DNA of 64,000 nt from Sphaerolaimus hirsutus. Lineage: Eukaryota > Nematoda > Chromadorea > Monhysterida > Sphaerolaimidae. Made by a program: the position numbers and the translations under genes. Every line of letters begins with the position of its first letter. Within the stretch, counting starts at the first letter, position 1. Shown here piece by piece: positions 22,958-33,800 of the stretch. The notes beneath the pieces are model-generated. The model made no database searches, was not told the DNA's origin, and saw only the letters and a list, made by a program, of their open reading frames with translations. The stretch spans positions 25,493,785-25,557,784 of the forward strand of contig OZ038452.1 of assembly GCA_964036195.1 (NCBI GenBank), in the 5' to 3' direction.

Positions 22958-24249
22958 TAGTGTTGGTATGGCGCCATGGCGCTGGCGCCCTAAAATGGCA
23001 TCAAAGGGCACCAGCGCGTTGGCGCCCTTCTCTGTGGTGCCATCTGGCACCTGGCGCCATTTTTTTGAATGGCACCATTGGCGTTTGGTGCCATTTTCGC
23101 TGGCACCAATTTGGCGCCCAGCGCCATTGTTTTCGATGGCGCCGGAGATCATGCCAAAATGCAGGGATGAATGGTTACATCGTTCCATATTCAACTGTGG
23201 AATGATATCACTTAGATGATATTTTACACAGTCACCATTGTAATTTGTTGCTAGCACTGCAAGTTTGTGTTCATGTTGTTTGTTTTATACCACATGCAAA
23301 CTGCAAAACTTGAAACATGACCCACAATGACGGGGAGGAATTATTCAAGCAATATGGAATGCCTATACCATATTTCCTCAAAATATGCCCCCCCCCCTAA
23401 AATGGACACTATGAGTTTATAAACCCCCCTCGAAATACCCCCCAAAAAACAAAATGCAGAACAGAGGTAACAAATAATGACAGTGACAGAGTTTTTGCTG
23501 TCTACATAAACACCTTCCCGGTCACGTCCGGCACCCTATTTTTGATCGTACTTGTGACACACTATCTCCAGTTCTAGGGCGCGCCAGAAGCTGAAACTTG
23601 GGGGAGATATTGGCGCGACCCCCCTCTACCTCGCATGAATCAGAGGGGTCGCCGTGACCCCCCTAATTCATGCGAGGTAGAGGGGGGTTGCGCCAATATC
23701 TCCTCCAAGTTTCAGCCTCTGCGGCACCCTAGAACTGGGTATAGGATGTGAGAAGTAAAATCAAAAAATGGGTGCCGGACGTGACCGGGAAGGTGTTTAC
23801 TTATAAAAGTCTATACAGTCTTATAAATGGCAGTTTTTCTTGCATTTTTCAACGTCTGTGTACGTTACAAACAACGATTTAGTAAAATGTACCCTCTCAA
23901 ATAAGTACCCTCGAATAAGTCTCCTTGAATAAACCCCCTCAAAACGTGTTGACAAAAAAATAACCCCCTGGGAATAAAATATTCATGATAAGACGAGTTT
24001 TGTGGCATGAGTCACCATCAGAAAAATGGTATCCTACGTTGCTCCTCTATAAATGCTTCTGTGATGATATTTATACAGGCTGAAACAGTGAAGTGTTTGT
24101 TGGCATCATTGTTTCTGGTGCTCTTTGGTGCCCAGCACCATTTATTTAGATGGCGCCGTGGCGCCGTTTTCTCTGTCGCTATTTGGCGCCCAGCACCAAT
24201 TTTTTGAATGGCACCTGGCACCATTTTTACTGGCGCTTTTCCATCACTA
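22958..24249. mobile_element. hAT-like element, GGCGCC type, carrying a nested palindrome
   Basis: TAGTGTTGGTATGGCGCC...TTTTCCATCACTA with duplicated CTCACAGG (22950-22957, 24250-24257). End arrays are TGGCGCC units; the palindrome 23507-23800 and a fragment of the TACCGTA class are nested inside. Confidence 0.83.
23507..23800. mobile_element. Near-perfect 294-bp palindromic element
   Basis: TAAACACCTTCCCGGTCACGTCCGGCACC at one end, GGGTGCCGGACGTGACCGGGAAGGTGTTTA at the other, with CCCCCCTCTACCTCGCATGAAT and its inverse near the centre. Second copy at 48377-48670. Confidence 0.8.
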
Positions 24250-24567
24250 CTCACAGGTGAGTGCAGAAAATGTAAAGTATTGATTTTTACTTTTACTCAT
24301 AAGTAAACGTGAGTAAATTACTTTTGTCCCAGGAAAACATAAAATTGGGTATTTTTGAGAAATTTTGCCTGAATTGTCTCTCAAACTCACTAATTTTCAA
24401 ACTTTTAACCATCAAATTCACCATAGCTAATGTGTTTCTGTCTATGTTTATGCTATTTTGTCCCTATGATGCTTTTCTCACCTTTTTTTTCCTTTTCATC
24501 CTGAAAAAGCCTATAAAGAAATACTTTTTCTGTACTCACGTATTTTCAAAAAGTATGTGAGTATACC

Positions 24568-25593
24568 CAGTGTTGCAAAAAGGTATTTATGTTTACCCAA
24601 AATACCCCATTATTCAGGTATTTATATTTGTGTTTATGTTTACGCTTTCCAAAAATACCATTTCATTTTGTTACGTTTTCCTGGCACAATTATCAGAGAA
24701 AATTAAAAAAATATGTTACATGGAACCGTATTTTATGACAAACGTAGTGTGTAATGATGAGTTCAACATGCTTTAATGTGAAGAGAGTGCCAATTTCGCA
24801 AGTGGAGGCACATGTTTAAAATTTCACTGACTTTCGATTTTTTTTCAATTGAAGCCCTTCAATTAAATGAAGCCCATTTATTTCACAAAATACCGAAATA
24901 AACCTGTAAACAAATGTGTGGGCCACATTATTGCGTGGGATGGGAACTGGGGTGTCTATTGGATTCTTAAAATTTCAACCATTTTTAATCAGCACATTTA
25001 GAATGGCACTCAACCCCGCTGGAAAATCACTTTTTAAATATTATTCTGTCATCTAAAATTATAAAAATGTGACAACAGCGCATTTCCCTGTATTTCCTCG
25101 AAATACCCCCTCGTTCAACCCCCCTCAAAATTTCCATTCTGAAAAAATAAACCTCCTGGGGGTAATTCGAGGAAACACGGTAAAGGAACATAAAGTGTCA
25201 AAGTTAAAGTAAGGTTCAGTTATAAAATCTTTTCTTTTTTTTGTTTTGATTGACATTTTACATGACATTTGACACTTTACTTTACACTTTACAGCGCTCG
25301 GGACCGGCACCTTCCGGTAACTATTCAATATACCAAACCCATCATTCTAAATTTGAGAAATATGTAAGCAGATAATGTCGAATGAGATCAAAGGAACATC
25401 TATAATATTGTAAAAACTGTGAAAACTTTTTCTCTGACAGCACTCGATAAAATTTTTACGTTTATGTTTTATTTTATGTTTTCCTAGGTATTTTAAAAAT
25501 ACCCTACGTTTTAGTATTTATACTTCTGAATTCTAAAAGGTATTTACATTTATGTTTACATTTTCCAAAAATACCTGTATTGTAACAACACTG
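24568..25593. mobile_element. hAT-like MITE, GTTTACCC type
   Basis: CAGTGTTGCAAAAAGG...TGTAACAACACTG with duplicated AGTATACC (24560-24567, 25594-25601). Nested within it are a TACCGTA-class copy (25089-25182) and an introner variant (25185-25318). It sits in an older CGTAAACGTAAA element that resumes after 25601 and ends near 25691. Confidence 0.84.
25185..25318. mobile_element. Degenerate introner variant
   Basis: Right end TTTACACTTTACAGCGCTCGGGACCGGCACC resembles the introner terminus. The core TTTTGATTGACATTTTACATGACATTTGACAC is the inverse of the variant core at 815-952. It lies within the element 24568-25593. Confidence 0.55.
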
Positions 25594-25693
25594 AGTATAC
25601 CAGTATTTTTTTAGGGGTAACGTACATGTGTTTACACAGTAATTAAGTATCTGTACTTATCGAGTAAACATAAACACGTTTTTACAACTATGG

Positions 25694-25925
25694 TAAGGTG
25701 ATGGAAAAGCGCAAGAAAAAAGGGCACCAAGCGCCAATGGCGCCATGGCACCATTCCTCATAAGAGCGCCAGGTGCCAAGGGCACCACGGAAAGGGCGCC
25801 ATTCTGAAACAAAGCGCCAGGCGCCAGGGACCACAGGAATAGGGCGCCAAGCGCCACTGGCGCCATGGCGCAGCGCGCTTTGGCGCCCTTAAATGGCGCC
25901 AGCGCCACAGGGTCAAAACACCTAT
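25694..25925. mobile_element. Partial GGCGCC-type hAT-like element
   Basis: GTGATGGAAAAGCGC then GCGCCAGGCGCC units to GGCGCCAGCGCCACAGGG; the right terminus is missing. Confidence 0.55.
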
Positions 25926-26073
25926 AGTATACCTACAAAAACCTACTGAAAAACCCGTCCAAACATAAATTTTCCGGTTTGGATTTGGCAGTTGAAAATG
26001 TGGTATGCAGAAATTTTCAGTTTCAGTGTGTGTGGCCCCATTGTCAAATCATCTTTATATCATTATATTGTCC

Positions 26074-26250
26074 AATCTTTTCACGTCGAGATGTCGTCGG
26101 ATCTTTTTACGTCAACATGTCGTCGGATCTTTCTACGTCAGATAGCTGTAATTCAAAAATCTTTTTACGTCAAAACTTTTCGCGTCAAACATTCCACGTC
26201 ATCATTTCACGTTACATGCTCGAGCTCTAATTCCGGCTTTAATGCGGAGT
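26074..26250. repeat. End fragment of ACGTGAAAT foldback family
   Basis: TTTTCACGTCGAGATGTCGTCGG units ending GAGCTCTAATTCCGGCTT, the inverse of the 21066 end. Confidence 0.55.
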
Positions 26251-26251
26251 T

Positions 26252-26740
26252 GTTGAAAATATTGAACTTTTTAGAAAGTAAACGTAAATGTAAAGTAGTT
26301 ATTTTTTACTCACCACGAGTATAGAAAACGTTAGGTAAATTTTTGTCACTTTTACTCATGAGTAAACGTGAGTAAATTACTTTAGTTCCTGGAAAACGTA
26401 AAATTGGGTATTTTTTAGAAGTTTTGCCCTAATGTTTGCTCAAAATCCAATTTCCTAACTTTTTCTCTCAAATTCACTACTTAATGTTTTTGTCTATTTT
26501 AAAAGCTATTTTGGATCTTTTTCACTATTTTTAGCTTTTTCGCTCCATTTTTTCCCTCTATGCTTTGAAAAAGATTTTTCTTGTATCTGATCTGAAATAC
26601 GTTTTCTGTACCCGCTTACTCTCTAAAAGTACGCGAGTAAGTGAGTACCGGTATTTTTTCGGGGAAAAACGTAAACGTATTTACGCAGTATTCGAGTATT
26701 CGTATTTATCGAGTAAACGTAAATACGTTTTAACAACTAT
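26252..26740. mobile_element. hAT-like MITE, CGTAAACGTAAA type
   Basis: GGAGTTGTTGAAAA...CGTTTTAACAACTATG, flanked by TTTAATGC/GTTAATGC (7 of 8). Interior GAGTAAACGTGAGTAAA units. 26741-27080 shows no feature. Confidence 0.65.
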
Positions 26741-27080
26741 GCGTTAATGCCCCTTTTTGAAAGAAGCCTCGCTTCGCTTTGATAAGTCAATTCAGCGCTT
26801 TTAAACAATAAGACCGAGTGAATTAGTTGCGGCAAAGTCGCTTTCATTGTGTCTTTGAAAAGCCGACCGCATGATTTATTTGCGGCTTATTCGGTCGTTA
26901 ATTGCAGTCGCGCCGGCACAAAGGGAGTCAACATAACGTTATTGATGCATGCGTTTTTAGCTGGAGCACCGTTTTTTTCTCGATCGAATTGCATTCGCCG
27001 ACGCGTTTTTTATCTATACTTGAGACATTCGTCTGCATTTGCATTTTCATCGCGAGTTTCAATTACCTAAGCTTAGAGAT

Positions 27081-27548
27081 TACCGTATTACCTTGAATTA
27101 TCCCCCCTTGAAGTAACCCCCCTCGAATTATCCCCCCTTGAAGTAACCCCCCCTTGAAGTAACCCCCCCTTGAATTAACCCCCCCCCCCTCCCCCTCAAA
27201 ATGGGCTGGGTAAATAATAACCCCCCTCGAAATATTCCCCGGAATGATGTACATCATGTATGCAATGTACATGATGTATTTGTTACTGCTAATTTGCATT
27301 GCAGCTACACTAGTATACTAGTTTGTATAGCTATCTACGTTTTTATGTCCAAATATATCCTGTTTGGACACACTTATTACTTGTTTTGGGTACGCAAATT
27401 CCTACTATTTACTACGATACTTACACAAATTTCTGACGAAAGAATGAAAAAAACCTGGAATAAATCCCCCCTCGAATAACCCCCCCCCCCTCAAATTTTG
27501 CTGGCGAAATAATCAACCCCCATGGGGGTATTTCGAGGTAATACCGTA
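27081..27548. mobile_element. TACCGTATTACCTTGA element upstream of receptor gene
   Basis: Ends TACCGTATTACCTTGAATTATCC and GTATTTCGAGGTAATACCGTA, with several CCCCCCTTGAAGTAA units. It ends about 250 bp before the receptor ATG. Confidence 0.7.
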
Positions 27549-27800
27549 CTCTAGTCGTGTTCGCTGCCGCGCGCCCCGAGATTGCTTTTCTGATTGCCTG
27601 CACTACAAATACAAAAGCGGGACATTCCTTTCCTGTAAAGTGCCGGATAAGTTTTGTCATCGCAAGTAAAGTTTCAAACGGTCTGAAAATCAAAGAAGTT
27701 TTCGATTTTAATCGACTCAAATTTGTCACTTGATAAGACGCCTCAAATACAAGATGCGTGATTTGCACCAGCGACCAGTGTCCATCTAAACAGCAACCCA

Positions 27801-30800
27801 ATGGTCACCGGCGGCACGGGCGCGGGGATGCCCCTGGGCGCATCCGCGGCCGCCTGCGAGGAGGGCCGGTCCGAAATAACGTCGCCGCGGCGGCGCCGCC
27901 TCCCCGAGCGGCTCGTCGTCGCCGCCCTGTGGGCTGTCGGGTTGCGGCTGCGCCTCCGCTGCGCGACCATATTCGTGCCGCTGCTGTGCGCCGCGCTGGG
28001 CTGGTGGTTATCGCGGGCCCTGTGAAGAGCCCTGTAAAGTGTCAAGTGTCACGCAAAGTGTCAAAAGTCATGTAAAATGCCCTGCGAAATGGCAACCGAG
28101 TTGCCATTTCGCAGGGCATTTTACATGACTTTGGACACTTTGCGTGACATTTGACACTTTACAGGGCTCTTTACAGGGTCCGGGACTGCCCCTGGGCGGG
28201 CCGGGTGCTGTGGAAGAGGTACGCCTACCCCGACCGCTGGGAGATGCTGCTCGTGGTGGCGAGCATGTACGCCGGCACGCCAGTTATCGTGGTTTTGTTG
28301 CTGCGGCTGCAGACGGAAAATGACCAGCACCTGAGAACGTTGCTGGTAGGTTTGTGCGCCTGTTGTATTTAAATACACTTTGGGGTGAACTAGTTGACTG
28401 CTGGTTGAGACTATTAGCGATCTACTGCAAAAAAATATATAAACTTCACTCTCTATGCGCAACTATGCGCATCTCACTCGTCGGAAACTTATCGGTTTTG
28501 GTCTCGTTAAATATGTAGTTGATATGATTGAAGTTATCCGACTCCATGCTTTATACTCGGCGGACTCGATACTCAGCACTCTTACATATTTATGTCTCAT
28601 GTTGGAAGCGTGCCTATGACATTACGATGGTTTTGCAATTCAGCATGCAATTCTTCAAACTTTCTCACCCATCAAACAGGAACTGAAACAGGAACAGGAA
28701 CATCAAACAGGAATTTTTTCAAACTATAACCTAATTATTGTTACCTATTTAGCCAACAGAGGGTTAACAATTCGAGGGGGAACTAGGTAATCTAGGATTA
28801 TCTGTACATTACCTTCACAATACATACACGAGCAATTCCACCATTCTCAGAATTGGGATTGCGACGGTGCCGACGGTTATGCGTGGCAATGATGTGCCGC
28901 CGCGGCCATTTGAAGAACATTGCGTGTTCCGTAATAACAGCTTCAGCCGTATTTATTTTCGGGCAGCCTTATTGGCATTGGGGGTATTTCGAGGGGGGGG
29001 GGGTATTATTTCGTCAGAAATTTTCGGGAAAGTCATACTAAAGAATACGCTGTTACATACCCCAAACGGGAAATAAACATGACCAAAAAGGGTACCTATA
29101 TAGGGACACATATCAGGGACGTAAATGTACATCGCTACACAAACTAGCGTATCCATACGTATTAACTGCGATGCAAAATGGTCGCAATTATTACATGTTC
29201 CTTGCATACATGATGTACTTTATTCCTGACGGGGGGTATTTCGAGGGGGGGGGGTTAATTCAAGGGGGGTATTTCGAGGAAATACGCTATTAAAACTTTG
29301 AATCCCGGTATTTTCACTCCTGAAAGTGGTACTGGCTTTTGGCGCCATCATTGGCACGTCGCCGGCAGTCGCCTGTGTTTGCTGCTCGACTGCGTTCCCG
29401 TGCTTTTATCATTCTCCGCGGTGGTCACGTTGGAAGTACACTATTTTTTCGTGGGTATACGGTGAGTATTCAGTGGTACCTAACGTGGAAACAGATCCGC
29501 ACTTTGTCAAGCAACGAGAGAGAGTATAAGTGACCGACCAGACAGCAGATACTGGATAGTGATGAAAAAGTAACAGTGGGGTGTAACGATGGCAAAAAAA
29601 AAATTCGAAAACATTTTCGAATTTTCGAATTTTTTCGGAATTTTCGAATGTTTATTTCACCCTGGGAAAAAACACTTAAAAATCGATTTTTTTTCTAAAA
29701 AAATTCGAAAATTCATAAATTCGAAAATTCGAAAATTATTTTCGAATTCTTCAGGGAATTCGAAGCCACAAAACGCATTCTTGCGCTAAATGTGATCATT
29801 TGTGCGTCTGAAAAACAGTGTGAAAAAATGTGAAAAATAGGTGTGTCTGAAAAACAGTAATGTAAAGAAGAAAAACGTCAAAAAAGCTTTGAAATGATGT
29901 CAGCGGTGGACCCGACAGATCTGTTGAGGAATGCACCCAGCATACTCTTGCTGAGTGGTTTAGTTACTTCTGCTAAAACAGACACCACTCCATCAAAAAA
30001 TTGGTCTTGAGTTGTTGTTGCAAGCAGAGTTGTTGAAAGTACCAAACTTTTTCAAGTTCTGTTTTCTGTACTGGCGTACTTTCAAAAAGTACGCGATTAG
30101 GTGAGTACTGTTTTTTTTGGGAGGAAATGTAAACATATTTACGCAGTACTCAAGTATCTGTATTTGTCGAGTAAACGTAAATATGTTTTGTCCGACAAGT
30201 CCATCAGTTGCCACTTCCAGTTCTAGATTCTGTAAAATGCCCTGTAGAATGTCAAATGTCATGCAAAGTGTCAACAGTCATGTAAAATGTCAAACTTATT
30301 TGTGCAAAACTTACTAAACTATACGAAATTACAGTGAAAATACTGTATTTCCTCAAAATACCCATTTAGAGGTTTTTATTTTTTCAGAGTGGACACTCAG
30401 ACCTGGGGGTATTTTGAGGGAAAGGGGCTAATTCAAGGGGGTGGGCATATTTCCAACAAACACACTGAGTTTAAAAAAAGTGATCCAAACATGAAAACAG
30501 TCCAAATACTGTTTTTAAAGTTTCAATTTCAATATTTTTCCTAAAAATTTGAAAATTATTTGAAAAAATTCGAAAACTAGCCAAAAAAATTTGAAACTTG
30601 TCCAAAAAGATTAGAAAATTCAAAAATTCGAAATTCGAAAATTCATTTGAGGAAAAATTCGAAAATTCGAAAATTCAGTTTGGAAAAAACACTTAAAAAT
30701 TTAAATACTTTTTTTGCACGGTTTGCCATCGTTAGTGGGGTGCAACAAACGAGTACCGTATTTCCTTGAAATACCCTCGGGGGGGTGATTGTTTCAGAGT

Positions 30801-33800
30801 GAGAATTCGAGAGAAAAACGTGAAAAATGCAACAATAACCACCATTTGTAAGTTTTTACAGCCTTATATAAGGATGTAGATGGTATAAACGATGTTCTAA
30901 CTAGGGTGTCAACTTTCCGTTTTCCGTTTTCCGTTTCCGCTTTCCGGAGGCAAATTTTTTTCCGTTTCCGTTTCCGTTTTCCGGCTAAAAATTTTTTTTC
31001 CGTTTCCGTTTCCGTTTTTCCGGCTCATTTTCCGTTTTCCGGCAAAATTTTCAGTTTTTCCGCCTCATTTTCCGTTTTCCGGCTCAACTTTCTGTTTTTC
31101 CCAGTATTTTGCCAACATTCTCCCAAACAGTATTTTAGCCCAGGGTATTTTTTCTTTCACTTCACTCAAAACAACACATTTGCCTTTCATATTTTGCAGT
31201 TCAGTTGTTTTGTGCACTTCTGCCTTTTTTCTATGTATCCAAATTGAATGAAATTATTAAAAAAATGTGTTTTCCGTTGTAGAGGGAGTGGGTGGGTGCG
31301 ACTGTTAGCGAGAGGTTAGTGGATTTAACAGTTTAATTTTGCTTTTATATGGGACATAGATTTCGTCGTTTCATCGTTGTTGTTTCTGTCGTCACCGGCT
31401 TCATCTGTGCCAAGTGAACAATTGTTTAGTGTTGCTGGCAGTCTGTACAATGAACGGGGTAGCAATTTGTAGGCAGAAACTGCTGAGAAATTGATCATGC
31501 TCCATCAGTTGCTGCCTCAAACCAATTACACCTACAGTTTGTAAAATTTGTTTTAGTCAGCAGTTCCAGTTTCCTAAATCCATTTTTTGTGTGACTTTTT
31601 CATTTGCAGTTGTCATTTTGCAGATTGTTGATGTGATTTATTCTTTGACATTATAGTGTTGCTTCAAATACATAAATTACATGTAAAAGTCAGTGGCAGA
31701 ATCAATACTTGACTGATGAGCTACCACAATCAAAGCCAAACTGGCAAACATGCAGTTTTTTCTTCCATTATGCAATTTTTTCTGTTTCCAGCAATAATTC
31801 AGCAATTTTTTCCGTTTCCGGCAAAATTTCAGCAGATTTTTTCCGTTTCCGGCATGATTTCAGCAAATTTTTCCGTTTCCGTTTCCGTTTTCCGGCCTTT
31901 CATTTTTCCGTTTTCCGTTTTCCGGCAAGTGCCAAAATTTTTCCGTTTCCGTTTCCGTTTTCCGGCAAGTGCAAAATTTTTTCCGTTTCAGTTTCCGTTT
32001 TCCGCCAAAAAGTTTTTGTTGACACCCTAGTTCTAACGTAACACAGTAAGTGTTTTGAACGTCTGTTATGCATTTCCCGGACCACAAATTCATAGTGCCG
32101 ATTTTGAGGGGGGTATTTCGAGCGGGGGGTATTTCGAGGAAATACGGTATTCACACGGTTTTTTATGAAAGGAATTTTTAGTTTTCAACCATCTTTGAGT
32201 CTATTTTGACTTTATTGAAGGTTGCAAATTAGACTTACGTTATGTTTCACTCGCAAGTTTCACATCTTGAATTAAAAACTTTAAACGATAAAAAATACCT
32301 TAATTTTTAGCAACCTGTTATTTCATCACTAGAGCCGTAATTTTACCTGTCCAGCCGTAAACGCCCCTTAAAAACCAATGCACCCTTTGCAGATTCGTGG
32401 CGCTGGGCATGGTGCCAGCGTGGCGAGCCTTCGAACACCTATCCTACGAACTGGTACAACTGTGGCTGGCGGCGATCCTGCACACCACGCTGGCCACCCT
32501 GTGCCTGGCGCTGGGCAGCTGTCGGTGCGCCGGGGACAATTCCGCACATTCAACTTACCTACCGTATTTCCTCGAAATACCCCCCGGGGGTGATTGTTTC
32601 AGAGTGAGAATTTTGAGGGTGTTAAACGAGGGGGGTATTTCGAGGGGGGGGGCTTATTATTTCGCCAGAAAGTTTTTGAAATTGCAGTGCTAAAATGTCG
32701 TCTGTAACGTACGCAGACGTAGAAAAATGCAACAATAACCACTATAGGTATATAAGAGTCTATTGACTTATATAAGTGTGTGAACCTGTTCTAACATATC
32801 AATTCATTGTTTTTAACGTGTGTTTTGCATTGCCTGAATCACAAACTGCACTTTTGTCATGTACGTTCTCTGTACACTCAATTTGGGGGGGGGGTATTTC
32901 GAGGGGGTGGTAATTATTTCATAGTGTCCATTCTGAGGGGGGGGGTATTTCGAGGAAATACGGTAAGTCAAGGTGCACAGCGAGTATTGAAATGGCGAGC
33001 GGCGGTGGAAATCGAAAAGTATGGACCCGTTTCAGAAAGATTATGGAAATAGAAAATTAATGAATTATTGACCACCCGGTATTTTTACCGGTTGAAGCGA
33101 ACCGAGCCGAACCCGCAAACTTTACGTTTCGCGACACATCCAGTACCATTCAAAAATCGACCCCAGTATCGCTTCTCGGCCTTTTGGCTAAGATCAAAGT
33201 GTAGTATCTGTTCTTATCAGCTTAATCTCTGATATGCAACCTATTGGTTGCACTGAGATTAGTCGATTTTTGGGACCAAGGCGTGGAGCCACAGCTCGCT
33301 GTGCCCTGCCGCGGGTTGGCCCAGCGCTGCACTGCTGCTGGGAACGGCCCACACCCCCCGGGTGGTACATTCAGGTATGCGAGTTTCCGTTTCACTGACG
33401 CCTCAAATTCAAGTGACTGCGCGATAACTTTCAATTCCACGAACGAACAATGCCATGTCAGGCGTTTGTAATTATTATACCTATTATATAGGCTATTAGA
33501 CAGTCTCACGTTGGAATAATTTGTTTCACTAAAAAAAGTCAATTTGTCCAAAACTTTACGTATACCTATATGTGGTAAATATTCAGTTTCGCTTACGTTC
33601 ATGCATCAATCTTACTAGTTGACGGGTCACTTGACACAGCGCAGAGTTGTCAACTGGGCTAGCCATGACGACAAAGTGCCTTATAAACGCGCATTGAGCG
33701 CAGCATCGCAGACGAGCGTTCGCGTCGGTCAACCAGCGCGTGACCAAAGAACTGGCCGACTGCGACCAACGGCCGGCGGGCGTCGCCGCGGCGGCCGGTC

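Larger units (their letters stand above)
30754..32149. mobile_element. TACCGTATTTCC element interrupted by a hAT element
   Basis: TACCGTATTTCCTTGAAATACC on the left and GGTATTTCGAGGAAATACGGTA on the right; its middle is interrupted at GTTCTAAC by 30902-32029. The unbroken relative at 38636 shows the original sequence (AACGATGTTTCAACG) at that point. Confidence 0.8.
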
